From: JABDJX01 sp039942715
Lineage (GTDB): Bacteria > Pseudomonadota > Alphaproteobacteria > Rhodobacterales > Rhodobacteraceae
Assembly: GCA_039942715.1 (NCBI GenBank)
Contig: JBDVBY010000001.1
Span: 496,001-560,000, forward strand
Direction of reading: 5' to 3'
DNA: 64,000 nucleotides
This document shows positions 8,895-17,410 of the stretch, one piece after another (position 1 is the stretch's first letter; every line of letters starts with the position of its first letter). The position numbers were made by a program, and so were the translations under genes. The notes beneath the pieces are model-generated. The model saw only the letters and a list, made by a program, of their open reading frames with translations, made no database searches and had not been told where the DNA came from.

Positions 8895-9518
8895 ATGGGT
8901 TTTATTCGCTGGATTTTCGCGCTGACAGTCTTGTCGGGATGGTGCGCTCTGATTGGAACGGCGCTTTACATCGCGCTTTATAAGCCCGCAGAAGAACCCG
9001 TCACTGGGGATATCATCATTGTTCTGGGCGGCGATGGGGCAAGCACCGGCACGTTAAACGCGCAAACCGCAGAGCGCGTTTCCACTGGTGTTGCCTTGTT
9101 TGAAGCCGAAGCGGGCACACAGCTTGTCATGACCGGTGGCGAGGGCGTGGCTGAGGCGATGCGGGACATGGCCGTCCAAGCCGGTGTGCCAAGCGAAGCG
9201 ATTTTGGTGGAAGGTGCGTCCAAGTCCACCTTGCAGAACGCGTTATTCACCGCAGATCTCGACGGTATCGATACAGAGGCTTCCGTGCTGCTGGTCACTC
9301 AGAAATACCATTTACCACGCGCTCATGCGTCTTTCCGATGGGCTGGCTTTGGCAACGTCACCAATGTGCCCGCCAACCCTGACGCTGCTCTGGCGTTTAA
9401 CAAAGACTTGCTTTGGGAAGCCGTGAAATGGCCTCTCAACGCCTTACGCGCCGCAGCCGCGAGTGCGGCCAACGCCGGCGGAGTGCCGCGCGAGAACTAC
9501 ATTCAGTATCTTGAGTAA
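8895..9518 (+). CDS. YdcF/DUF218 family membrane-anchored protein
   Basis: A protein of 207 residues. One N-terminal membrane segment (about residues 7-28) is followed by the DUF218 domain: a first strand with IIVLGGDG, the TGGEG loop, STLQNALF and TQKYHLPRA. These match the YdcF/SanA fold, linked in other bacteria to envelope or cell-wall metabolism, with an exact reaction not established. The stop shares one base with the next start (TAATG), so the transporter gene is probably translated with it. Confidence 0.85.
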   Translation: MGFIRWIFALTVLSGWCALIGTALYIALYKPAEEPVTGDIIIVLGGDGASTGTLNAQTAERVSTGVALFEAEAGTQLVMTGGEGVAEAMRDMAVQAGVPSEAILVEGASKSTLQNALFTADLDGIDTEASVLLVTQKYHLPRAHASFRWAGFGNVTNVPANPDAALAFNKDLLWEAVKWPLNALRAAAASAANAGGVPRENYIQYLE

Positions 9519-10384
9519 TGCCTGAACCCCGGCCTCTTCTGGCCGCAGCATGGATGGTGGGGGCGATTGTTGCCTTTTCGTCCATGGCTGTTGGTGGGCG
9601 CGCCGTTGCGAGCGAACTCGATAGCTTTGAGCTGATGATGTACCGCTCCTATATTGGGTTTGTGGTGATTGTGATCATTGGCGCCGTGTTCGGCAAATTC
9701 AACGAAATCCGCTTTGATAATCTGGCCTTGCATGGGTTGCGCAATATGGGGCACTTCATCGGTCAGAACCTGTGGTTCACCGCCCTTCCTTTGATTACGT
9801 TGGCGCAGCTTTTCGCCCTTGAGTTTACCTCGCCGATTTGGGTGGTGATATTTGCTGTGCTTTTTGCAGGCGAAAAGGTCACTCAATCGCGGGTTCTTGC
9901 GGTGTTTCTTGGCTTTGTTGGTGCGCTTGTTGTCGCCCGCCCCGGCTTTGGCGGCGACACTTTGGGGCTGAGCCTAGCAGCAGCGTCGGCCATTGGATTT
10001 GCCGTTTCAATCGTCTCAACCCGGGTGCTGACGCGCAGCGAAACGATCTTTGGCATTCTGTTCTGGCTGACCGCGATGCAGGCCATCTTTGGAACGATCA
10101 CCACCCTTTGGGACGACGACATTGCCTGGCCCAGTCTTGTGATCTGGCCTTGGGTTGTGCTGGTCGGATTTGCCGGGTTGATCGCGCATACCTGCCTGAC
10201 CAACGCGCTGGCCGTGGCGCCCGCGACTATCGTGACACCGATGGATTTCGCCCGCCTGCCCGCAATCGCCATCGTTGGGATGCTGCTTTACAACGAGGCG
10301 ATTGATATCTGGGTCTTTGTCGGCGCGCTGATCATCTTTGGCGGAAATTATCTCAACATCTGGTCGCAAACCAAACGCACCTGA
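9518..10384 (+). CDS. EamA/DMT-family transporter
   Basis: An inner-membrane protein of 288 residues with about ten hydrophobic segments and an internal repeat of two EamA domains. The loop SPIWVVIFAVLFAGEKVT, with conserved Glu-Lys after helix 4, is typical of the drug/metabolite transporter superfamily. Such carriers usually export amino acids or other small metabolites; the substrate cannot be read from the sequence. It is the second gene of a two-gene unit with the YdcF-like gene. Confidence 0.88.
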   Translation: MPEPRPLLAAAWMVGAIVAFSSMAVGGRAVASELDSFELMMYRSYIGFVVIVIIGAVFGKFNEIRFDNLALHGLRNMGHFIGQNLWFTALPLITLAQLFALEFTSPIWVVIFAVLFAGEKVTQSRVLAVFLGFVGALVVARPGFGGDTLGLSLAAASAIGFAVSIVSTRVLTRSETIFGILFWLTAMQAIFGTITTLWDDDIAWPSLVIWPWVVLVGFAGLIAHTCLTNALAVAPATIVTPMDFARLPAIAIVGMLLYNEAIDIWVFVGALIIFGGNYLNIWSQTKRT

Positions 10385-10444
10385 CTTTAGGCGCCCTGAT
10401 TTGAGGCCATTGTGACGCAGCGGCACAGATTTCTTCTGACGCAC

Positions 10445-10483
10445 CGTCAATAATTGACGCAAAGCCACCCAGAACGGCATAGA
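10445..10483 (+). promoter_or_regulatory. putative promoter with an inverted repeat over the -35 box
   Basis: CGTCAA-TAA-TTGACG (10445-10459) is a perfect 6-bp inverted repeat. Its right arm TTGACG is a good -35 box, followed after 17-18 bases by GCATAGA as a weak -10 (10477-10483). It lies 35 bases upstream of the FadL-like gene start. A protein bound to the repeat would cover the -35 box, so repression is the simplest reading, but no regulator is identified. Confidence 0.45.
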
Positions 10484-10517
10484 GTGAAGGAAAATTAGGT
10501 TCGGGAGGGGACCCAAA

Positions 10518-11603
10518 ATGAAAAAGTTTTTATTGGCTTCAACGGCACTAGCCGTGACGGCATCGACCGCCTTCGCAGGTGGTTTGGAGCGCACTACGCA
10601 ATCCATGAATATCCTGTTTGAAGAAGGCAGATACTTCGAATTGAGTTTCGGTCTCGCCTCACCAGACGTGAGCGGAGTTCTAGGTGCTCCATCCGGTGAC
10701 ATCAGTCCAACGTTCTTCAATCTTGGAGCAGCATACAAAGCCGACATCAATGAAACTCTTTCCTACGCTGTGATCTTTGATCAACCGTATGGTGCAGATG
10801 TCGCCTATCCCGGCACGTTTGGCGTCGACCCTTATCCGTTCGCAGGCTCAACAGCTGAAGTGAACAGCAACGCCATTTCCGGCATTCTGCAATATAACTT
10901 TGACAATGGTGGAAGCGTTTACGGTGGTTTGCGCGCACAGACATTGCAGGCCGAAGCGAACCTCCCTGTCCTTGGCGGGTATACAATTGACAGCAATACC
11001 GACTTTGCTCTTGGCTACCTTGTAGGTGTTGCCTACGAAAAGCCCGAAATCGCATTGCGCGTGGCATTGACCTATCACTCAGAGACAAGCCACGACTTGG
11101 ATCTGACTGAAAACGTTGTTCTGCCAGCTGCAACAACACTTACGACGACCCAAGAGGTTAAGTTGCCTCAGGCGCTGAACCTTGAGTTTCAATCCGGTGT
11201 GGCAGAGGACACGCTGGTGTTTGGTTCGGTCAGATGGGTGGAATGGAGCGTGACCGAAATCAACCCACCGATTTATGACGCGGCTCCGCCAACACGTCCG
11301 CTTGTCTTCTTTGATGATGATCGCATTACTTACACACTTGGTGTTGGTCGCCGACTAAATGACACGTGGTCCGTGCTCGGCTCGCTCAGTTATGAAGAAA
11401 ACATGGGCAGTGAAACGGGCAACCTTGGGCCTGTCGACGGATTTACGTCGATTTCACTTGGCGCGATCTATCGCAAGGACAACATGAAGATTACTGGCGG
11501 GGTTCGTTATGCCGAAATTGGCGACGCAACCAGTTTCTCGGGTGCTGTTTTTGAAGACAACTCAGCAATTGCCGCCGGTGTGCGCGTCGGCTGGCAGTTC
11601 TAA
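10518..11603 (+). CDS. FadL/OmpP1-type outer membrane transport protein
   Basis: A protein of 361 residues with a clear Sec signal peptide (MKKFLLASTALAVTASTAFA). The mature part alternates beta-strands with glycine-rich turns and ends in aromatic VGWQF, the C-terminal signal of outer membrane barrels. Pattern and length fit the FadL/TodX family of hydrophobic-substrate porins, though it is shorter than E. coli FadL and the N-terminal hatch is reduced. A strong GGGAGGGG lies 8 bases upstream. It is monocistronic, with its own promoter and an intrinsic terminator. The ligand is unknown. Confidence 0.85.
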   Translation: MKKFLLASTALAVTASTAFAGGLERTTQSMNILFEEGRYFELSFGLASPDVSGVLGAPSGDISPTFFNLGAAYKADINETLSYAVIFDQPYGADVAYPGTFGVDPYPFAGSTAEVNSNAISGILQYNFDNGGSVYGGLRAQTLQAEANLPVLGGYTIDSNTDFALGYLVGVAYEKPEIALRVALTYHSETSHDLDLTENVVLPAATTLTTTQEVKLPQALNLEFQSGVAEDTLVFGSVRWVEWSVTEINPPIYDAAPPTRPLVFFDDDRITYTLGVGRRLNDTWSVLGSLSYEENMGSETGNLGPVDGFTSISLGAIYRKDNMKITGGVRYAEIGDATSFSGAVFEDNSAIAAGVRVGWQF

Positions 11604-11629
11604 GCCACCCCGCACCACCACAACCAAAG

Positions 11630-11663
11630 AAAACCCCGCTCCTTCCGGCGGGGTTTTTCTTTT
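11630..11663 (+). terminator. Rho-independent terminator of the FadL-like gene
   Basis: AAAACCCCGC (11630-11639) pairs perfectly with GCGGGGTTTT (11648-11657) around an 8-base loop, followed by TCTTTT. The hairpin is 26 bases after the porin stop. The A-rich left flank means it could also stop transcription on the other strand. Confidence 0.9.
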
Positions 11664-11713
11664 GCCGCAACTTCCGGGTCGCACCATGCCCCAATCCCGG
11701 TTAGCCAATCCCC

Positions 11714-12622
11714 ATGACCGATCAACGCATGTCACTCTTCGTCTGGGGCGAACTCGCGCTACTTGCCCTGATCTGGGGCGGTTCCTTCTTGGCGATCCGC
11801 ACAGCGCTGGATGAAATCCCCGTGCTTGCCAGTGTCACTCACCGCGTTTTCTGGGCCGCGCTGATCCTTTGGGGCGTTGTCGCGCTGCGCCGCCTGCCGA
11901 TCCCGCGCAATCCGCGCATTTGGGGCGCATTCCTTGTGATGGGGTGTCTCAACAACGTGATCCCCTTCTCGCTCATGGCATGGGGGCAGCTCACGATTGA
12001 AACCGGCCTCACCGCCATCCTGAACGCCGCCACAGCCATTTGGGGCGTTCTGGTCGCCGCAGCCGTGTTCAAAGACGAGCGTTTGTCATGGATGCGCACC
12101 AGTGGCGTGCTGGTCGGCTTTGCAGGCGTGGCCATCGCGGTTGGCGTCAAGAACCTGTTGAGCTTTGATCCGCGATCACTAGCGCAAATCGCCGTCATTG
12201 CCGGTACCCTTAGCTACGCCTTTGCCGGCAGCTGGGCACGCGCCACACTGTCCAGCCAACCGCCTCTTGTGGCAGCCGCAGGCATGCTCACTGGCTCTAC
12301 GTTCGTGATGATCCCACTGACGCTGTTTGTGGAAGGCTCGATCCCTGTGAATCTTGCCCCGGTCACGTGGGTGGCTATCGCCTATTACGCCATCGCAGCA
12401 ACCGCCCTCGCCTATTTGCTCTACTACCGCATTCTCGCATCCTCTGGTGCTGGCAACCTGCTGCTTGTCACCCTGCTCATACCACCGGTCGCCATTATCT
12501 TAGGCCGCGCTGTACTGAACGAGGCGATCCCGGTCGAGGCCTACCTCGGCTTTGCCCTCCTCGCCCTCGGTCTTGCCCTGATCGACGGGCGCCTGTTTGC
12601 ACGCCTCAAGCGAAACGATTGA
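11714..12622 (+). CDS. EamA/DMT-family transporter
   Basis: An inner-membrane protein of 302 residues with ten predicted hydrophobic helices in two EamA halves. The first helix has LIWGGSFLAIRTAL and the inter-helix loop FKDERLSWMRTSGVLVGF is conserved in this superfamily. It is distinct in sequence from the carrier at 9518-10384. It is preceded by the porin terminator and so has its own promoter. Substrate unknown; export of a metabolite is the usual role. Confidence 0.88.
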   Translation: MTDQRMSLFVWGELALLALIWGGSFLAIRTALDEIPVLASVTHRVFWAALILWGVVALRRLPIPRNPRIWGAFLVMGCLNNVIPFSLMAWGQLTIETGLTAILNAATAIWGVLVAAAVFKDERLSWMRTSGVLVGFAGVAIAVGVKNLLSFDPRSLAQIAVIAGTLSYAFAGSWARATLSSQPPLVAAAGMLTGSTFVMIPLTLFVEGSIPVNLAPVTWVAIAYYAIAATALAYLLYYRILASSGAGNLLLVTLLIPPVAIILGRAVLNEAIPVEAYLGFALLALGLALIDGRLFARLKRND

Positions 12623-12677
12623 CCAAATCACGCTGGCCGCTTACCTCAGGGGCCACTAAGTGAGCCAAAGGTCAGAT

Positions 12678-13535
12678 ATGCTGTACGAAAACGCCGATGC
12701 GTGGCGCGCTGCGCCTCAGAAAAAAATCATGTTGTTTGGCATGTCTGGTTTGGGCAAAACCCATGTCTCCTCTCTTTTGCGCGACACAGGAAACTGGTTT
12801 CACTACTCCGTCGATTACCGCATCGGCACACGCTATATGGGCGAGCATATCGCCGACAATTTCAAAGCCGAGGCGATGAAAGTGCCGCTGCTGGCCGATC
12901 TGTTGAAATCTGACTCAGTGCATATCGGATCCAACATCACTTTTGATAATCTAGAGCCGCTTTCCACCTACCTTGGCAAACCGGGTGATCCGGCCAAAGG
13001 CGGGCTTCCGATTGAGGCCTATGAGCGACGCCAAGAACAGCACCACAAAGCCGAAGCCGCTGCGATGCTAGACACCGCACATTTCATCGAGCGCGCCAAA
13101 ACGCTTTATGGCTACGACAACTTTATCTGCGACACCTCCGGCTCGATCTGCGAAGTGGTGAACGCCGAGGATGCAGACGATCCTGTTCTCTCAGCGCTGT
13201 CTGATCACGTTCTTATGGTCTGGATCAAAGGCGACGATGCACACACCAAAGAACTCATCCGCCGCTTTGATGCCGCTCCAAAGCCCATGTGCTACCGCCT
13301 GGATTTCCTGCGCGCGGCCTGGTCAGATTACCTTAACGACACCGGAGCAGCCCCCGACAAAGTAGACCCTGACGCCTTCATCCGCTGGGCCTTTGAACGC
13401 GCTTTGAACCACCGCGCGCCGCGTTATGCCGCTATGGCTGAAAATTGGGGTATCACGGTTTCAGCCAATGACGTGGCGCACATCAAATCCGAAGCAGATA
13501 TGATCGACGTTATTGCAAAAGCGCTGCCGTCCTGA
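12678..13535 (+). CDS. P-loop ATPase of unknown function
   Basis: A protein of 285 residues from the ATG at 12678, with a Walker A motif GMSGLGKT at residues 21-28. The later hydrophobic strand ending in Asp (NFICDTSGSICEV) could be Walker B. The remainder is rich in Asp, His and Tyr and has no recognised domain. AAAGG lies 6 bases before this ATG, but a GTG at 12660 with AGGGG before it is a workable alternative adding six residues. It resembles small nucleotide kinases or ATPases of the P-loop superfamily; no substrate can be assigned. It precedes metA, with a structured gap between. Confidence 0.75.
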   Translation: MLYENADAWRAAPQKKIMLFGMSGLGKTHVSSLLRDTGNWFHYSVDYRIGTRYMGEHIADNFKAEAMKVPLLADLLKSDSVHIGSNITFDNLEPLSTYLGKPGDPAKGGLPIEAYERRQEQHHKAEAAAMLDTAHFIERAKTLYGYDNFICDTSGSICEVVNAEDADDPVLSALSDHVLMVWIKGDDAHTKELIRRFDAAPKPMCYRLDFLRAAWSDYLNDTGAAPDKVDPDAFIRWAFERALNHRAPRYAAMAENWGITVSANDVAHIKSEADMIDVIAKALPS

Positions 13536-13556
13536 CTTCTTCTGTCTAAAATTACT

Positions 13557-13636
13557 TCCAGGGGGTCTGTCTCCCGCGCATCTGCAATGCGCTGCCGATT
13601 CCGCGACAAAGTCGCTCTAGGGGAGTGCCCCCAGTT
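13557..13636. repeat. long imperfect inverted repeat upstream of metA
   Basis: A G-rich arm (CCAGGGGG at 13558-13565, then CTCCC) faces a complementary arm (GGGGAG...CCCCCAG ending near 13633) across about 50 bases that contain a smaller GCGCATCTGCAATGCGC hairpin. The block resembles palindromic intergenic elements common in Rhodobacterales. It may act as a terminator for the ATPase gene, as a leader structure for metA, or as a repeat element without function. The conserved cores of the SAM-II riboswitch found before metA in other alphaproteobacteria are not seen. Confidence 0.45.
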
Positions 13637-13723
13637 GATCGGCTTAGCGCAGCCAAGACGAAACCTTGAGAAACCACCGCGCCCGCGCTATCTCCAAACA
13701 CTCACATCAACCGGATCAAACCC

Positions 13724-14659
13724 ATGCCCATCAAACTGCCCACCACCCTGCCCGCCTATAACGTGCTCAAGCACGAAGGCGTCATGGTGATGCCAGAGGA
13801 TGCGGCCGCCCAACAAGATATCCGGCCGATGAAAATCGCGCTGCTCAATTTGATGCCGAAGAAAATCCAGACCGAGAACCAGTTTGCCCGCCTGATCGGG
13901 GCAACGCCGCTGCAAATCGATCTGCACCTTATTCGGATGTCCGAACATCAGACGCGCAACACAGCTTCCGAACATATGGCCGAATTCTATCGCCCCTTCA
14001 GCGAAGTGCGCGATGAAAAGTTCGACGGTGTGATCATCACCGGCGCCCCGATCGAACACCTCGCCTTTGAAGACGTCACCTATTGGGACGAACTCAAAGA
14101 GGTGATGGAGTGGACGCAAACCAACGTGCATTCGACCTTTGGCGTGTGCTGGGGTGGAATGGCGATGATCAATTATTTCCACGGTGTGAAAAAGCACATG
14201 CTGCCTGCAAAAAGTTTTGGCTGTTTCCGCCAACAGGTGCTGGAACCCGCCTCGCCATACCTGAATGGCTTCTCGGATGAATGCTTCACCCCCGTCAGTC
14301 GCTGGACAGAGATGCGCGAAGGCGAAATCCAAAGCGCTGGCCTGACAACTTTGCTTGGCAGCCCGGACACCGGGCCATGCCTAGTAGAAGACCCAAAGCA
14401 CCGCGCGCTCTATATTTTCAACCACTTCGAATACGACAGTGGTACGCTGAAAGAAGAATACGACCGGGACGTAGAAGCCGGGACGCCAATCAACGTGCCG
14501 ATCAACTACTATCCGGATGACGACCCCACAAAGACACCGCTCAACCGTTGGCGCAGCCACGCGCATTTGCTCTATGGCAACTGGATTTCTGAGATTTACC
14601 TGACGACGCCATATGACATGTCGCAGATCGGCCAGTCCAGCACGGATCTGCGGCGGTGA
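13724..14659 (+). CDS. metA: homoserine O-acetyltransferase, MetA family
   Basis: Activates homoserine for methionine synthesis. The 311-residue protein has the MetA pattern, with catalytic Cys142 in FGVCWGG and the His/Glu pair in NHFEYD. Residue 111 is Glu (APIEHLAF); in MetA enzymes Glu at this position marks acetyl-CoA use, while Gly marks succinyl-CoA, so acetyl transfer is predicted despite the common succinyltransferase label. The alpha/beta hydrolase gene begins two bases after the stop. A 188-bp leader with a long inverted repeat precedes the gene. Confidence 0.96.
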   Translation: MPIKLPTTLPAYNVLKHEGVMVMPEDAAAQQDIRPMKIALLNLMPKKIQTENQFARLIGATPLQIDLHLIRMSEHQTRNTASEHMAEFYRPFSEVRDEKFDGVIITGAPIEHLAFEDVTYWDELKEVMEWTQTNVHSTFGVCWGGMAMINYFHGVKKHMLPAKSFGCFRQQVLEPASPYLNGFSDECFTPVSRWTEMREGEIQSAGLTTLLGSPDTGPCLVEDPKHRALYIFNHFEYDSGTLKEEYDRDVEAGTPINVPINYYPDDDPTKTPLNRWRSHAHLLYGNWISEIYLTTPYDMSQIGQSSTDLRR

Positions 14660-14660
14660 G

Positions 14661-15641
14661 ATGCGCAAGGTCGTGAGTACGCTTCTGCTCCTCCTGACTG
14701 CGCTAGCTGTTGCCGGTGTCGCTTTCGCCCTCAAACGGGCCGACATCCGCGAGGCGCAAATCGAGGCGCGCCATTTCCCCGAAGGACAGTTCGTCAAAGT
14801 CGCGGGGCGCGATGTGCATGTGGTGGTCAAGGGAGAGGGCCCCGATCTGGTGTTGATCCATGGTGCCGGTGGCTCGACACGCGATTTCACGATGGAATTT
14901 GTTGACCGTCTGAGTGATCGCTATCGCGTATTTGTCTTTGACCGTCCGGGCCACGGCTGGACGCAGCAAATCGATCCGGCTCTTGATAGCGCGTGGACGT
15001 CCCAATCTGACAGCCCGCGCGCCCAAGCCCGCCATTTAGCCGAGGCGACGCGTCAGTTGGGCGCTGAAAACCCGCTGGTGCTTGGCCATTCCTACGGTGG
15101 GGCTGTTGCGATGGCGTGGGCGCTGGAAGCAGACGCGGCGGGCATCCTTACGCTTGCGGGTGCCACCATGCCTTGGCCCGGTGCGATTGATTGGCAATAT
15201 CGCCTGCTGGGCTCGGCCATTGGTGGCACGCTCATTCCGCCCATCGCCCCAGCATTCATTTCGCAGGAATATGTCGACACGACGCTTGTTGGCGTTTTCA
15301 AACCTGATCCCGTGCCAGACGACTACTTGAACCGCGCTGCTGTGATGATGGCGATCCGCGCAAACACGCTGCGCGCCAATCACCGCCAGGTCAATGCGCT
15401 GCGCCCCAATGTGGTCGAAATGTCCGCAGAGTACCCATCGCTCACTCTGCCCATCGAAATCCTGCATGGCACAGCCGACAAAACGGTCTACGCCGAAATC
15501 CACGCTGAACCAATGGCCGCCCTTGTCGGCGATGCCAAAGTCACGCTTTTAGACGGTGTTGGACACATGCCACAGCATGTTGTTCCAGAGCAAATCGTTG
15601 AGGCAATCGAGCGTCTCGCAGCACGTGCCGGATTGCGCTAA
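14661..15641 (+). CDS. alpha/beta hydrolase, membrane-anchored or exported
   Basis: A protein of 326 residues with an N-terminal hydrophobic segment (about residues 4-24) that is either a signal peptide or an anchor. The hydrolase fold is complete: oxyanion HGAGGS, nucleophile Ser in GHSYGG, acid Asp in HGTADKTVY, and His in GVGHMPQH. The ATG follows the metA stop by one base, so the genes are cotranscribed. Whether this reflects a methionine-related role is unknown. It could be an esterase, lipase or haloperoxidase-like enzyme. Confidence 0.88.
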   Translation: MRKVVSTLLLLLTALAVAGVAFALKRADIREAQIEARHFPEGQFVKVAGRDVHVVVKGEGPDLVLIHGAGGSTRDFTMEFVDRLSDRYRVFVFDRPGHGWTQQIDPALDSAWTSQSDSPRAQARHLAEATRQLGAENPLVLGHSYGGAVAMAWALEADAAGILTLAGATMPWPGAIDWQYRLLGSAIGGTLIPPIAPAFISQEYVDTTLVGVFKPDPVPDDYLNRAAVMMAIRANTLRANHRQVNALRPNVVEMSAEYPSLTLPIEILHGTADKTVYAEIHAEPMAALVGDAKVTLLDGVGHMPQHVVPEQIVEAIERLAARAGLR

Positions 15642-15684
15642 GCCTCTGCAGTGCCTAGGTTACTAAAAAGTAAAGGCGCATAAC

Positions 15685-16548
15685 ATGACACTTCCTTTTG
15701 ACGGTGCAATCTCTGCATTCCACGATGACGACGCCCCAAAAGAGGTGCGCGCCGCGATCAAAGATGCGGGTAAGAAAGACATCCTGTCAGACGACTATCC
15801 TTATGACAAAGAGATGAGCACATCGGATTACGAAGAGGAAATCGAGGCGCTTCAACTTGAGTTGGTGAAGTTCCAAGCCGATGTCAAAGAGACTGGCAAG
15901 CGCGTTGTAATCGTCTTTGAAGGGCGTGACGCAGCGGGAAAAGGTGGCACAATCAAACGCTTCCGCGAGAACCTTAATCCACGCGTTGCGCGCACAGTAG
16001 CCCTCTCAAAGCCGTCTGATCGAGAGGCCGGAGAGTGGTATTTCCAACGCTATGTAAACCAGCTTCCAACGGAAGGCGAAATCGTTCTGTTCGACCGCAG
16101 CTGGTACAATCGCGGTGTTGTCGAGCATGTGTTCGGGTTTTGTGAACCTCAGGAACGCGACCACTTTTTCCGCCAAGTGCCCGAATTCGAGAATATGCTC
16201 GTGGATGAAGGGATCATCCTTAAAAAGCTTTGGCTGAATGTGGGCCGCGCCGAACAACTGCGCCGCTTTCTCAAACGTGAAAAAGACCCGCTAAAGCAAT
16301 GGAAACTCAGTTGGATTGACGTTGAAGGCCTGAAGAAATGGGATGCCTATAGCGACGCAATTGCGGAGACGTTCGACAAATCTCACAGCGATCACGCCCC
16401 TTGGACCATTGTGCGCTCAGACGATAAAAAACGCGCGCGACTTGCGGCAATTCGTTCGGTGCTTGCCGATATCGACTATGCTGGGAAAGGCAAAATCGCG
16501 AAACCAGACGCCAAAATCTGTGGCGGACCGGACGTCTGGAATGCCTAA
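15685..16548 (+). CDS. ppk2: polyphosphate kinase 2, class I
   Basis: Transfers phosphate between polyphosphate and nucleoside diphosphates. The 287-residue single-domain protein fits class I PPK2 length. Walker A is GRDAAGKGG (about residues 74-82), the Walker B/lid region is LFDRSWYNRG, and QWKLSWID follows. The N-terminal acidic extension (about 45 residues) is variable in the family. Its stop lies inside the start of a TetR gene (8-base overlap), suggesting coregulation. It is most often a polyphosphate-driven GDP or ADP kinase; base preference cannot be read here. Confidence 0.95.
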   Translation: MTLPFDGAISAFHDDDAPKEVRAAIKDAGKKDILSDDYPYDKEMSTSDYEEEIEALQLELVKFQADVKETGKRVVIVFEGRDAAGKGGTIKRFRENLNPRVARTVALSKPSDREAGEWYFQRYVNQLPTEGEIVLFDRSWYNRGVVEHVFGFCEPQERDHFFRQVPEFENMLVDEGIILKKLWLNVGRAEQLRRFLKREKDPLKQWKLSWIDVEGLKKWDAYSDAIAETFDKSHSDHAPWTIVRSDDKKRARLAAIRSVLADIDYAGKGKIAKPDAKICGGPDVWNA

Positions 16549-17158
16549 ACGCGGCTATCATCACGGCAATTTGCGTCAGGCTTTGGTCGATGCAGCGCTT
16601 GAGCTGATCGAACAAAAGGGACCTACCGGGTTTACTCTGTCGGAGGCTGCAAAACAGGCCGGCGTGACGCCCGCAGCCGTTTACCGTCACTTTGAAGGCC
16701 GAGATGATCTGATCGCTGAAGCAGCGTTTCAAGGGTACGAGATCTTTGCCGATTTGATGGAATTCGCCTATGAATCCGGCCAGCCTTCCGCTTTGGCGTC
16801 GTTTGAAGCGACAGGACGCGCCTATTTGGCCTTCGCACGCAAGTATCCCGGGCATTATGTTGCGATGTTTGAAAGCGGCATTTCAATCAACCGTACATCT
16901 GAGTTAGCACAGGTTGCCGGGCGCGCATTCGGGGTTCTGGAGCGTGCTGCCGAACAGCTTTCCGAGCATATTCCGCCTGAAAAACGCCCGCCACCGCAGA
17001 TGTTTTCCGCCCATATCTGGGCCATGTCGCACGGCGTGGTCGAGCTGTTTACGCGCGGCGCACCGGGCACCAAGTCGCCGTTTCCGCCCGAAGATCTGCT
17101 AGAGACAGGCATTGGGATATATTTGCGTGGACTAGGCCTTGTTCCGGGTGACCATTAA
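16541..17158 (+). CDS. TetR/AcrR-family regulator with WHG-type C-terminal domain
   Basis: A protein of 205 residues. The N-terminal TetR helix-turn-helix is clear: FTLSEAAKQAGVTPAAVYRHF at about residues 27-47. The C-terminal half contains IWAMSHGVVELF, the signature of the WHG ligand-binding domain. The start at 16541 overlaps the ppk2 end by 8 bases. The target and ligand are unknown; autoregulation and control of ppk2 are possible from the overlap but no operator was located. Confidence 0.88.
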   Translation: MPKRGYHHGNLRQALVDAALELIEQKGPTGFTLSEAAKQAGVTPAAVYRHFEGRDDLIAEAAFQGYEIFADLMEFAYESGQPSALASFEATGRAYLAFARKYPGHYVAMFESGISINRTSELAQVAGRAFGVLERAAEQLSEHIPPEKRPPPQMFSAHIWAMSHGVVELFTRGAPGTKSPFPPEDLLETGIGIYLRGLGLVPGDH

Positions 17159-17245
17159 CCATTCTTCACACAAGCTGCTCATTTGCGTCCAAATTTAATC
17201 AAGTTGTTCAAGTATACAAAAGTTTCACTACTTTAGGCGGTTGTT

Positions 17246-17380
17246 ATGGTTGAATTTTTATTACCTTGGGGCGTTTTTGCTCCCGCCGCTTGCGCGGCTT
17301 TTGCATATTTCAAACTTGGGCCCATGAGGCGCAAGCAAATATTGCGGCGACATGGTGGCCCCAAAGATTTAGGGGTTTAG
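17246..17380 (+). CDS. candidate 44-residue membrane microprotein
   Basis: An open frame of 44 codons with AGGCGG ending 5 bases before the ATG, a good ribosome site. The product begins with a hydrophobic stretch (residues 4-22, including WGVFAPAACAAF) and ends in a basic tail with RRK and RR, the look of a single-pass small membrane protein with cytoplasmic C-terminus. It lies just upstream of the aspartic protease gene. No homologue is recognised. It could be a chance frame, but spacing, hydrophobicity and charge support translation. Confidence 0.42.
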   Translation: MVEFLLPWGVFAPAACAAFAYFKLGPMRRKQILRRHGGPKDLGV

Positions 17381-17410
17381 AAACTCCGCTTGGGTTCCTA
17401 TGTGACACCT

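Noticed and set aside
13536..13723. SAM-II riboswitch before metA
   Set aside because: The expected conserved segments of that riboswitch were not found; only an unrelated inverted repeat is present.
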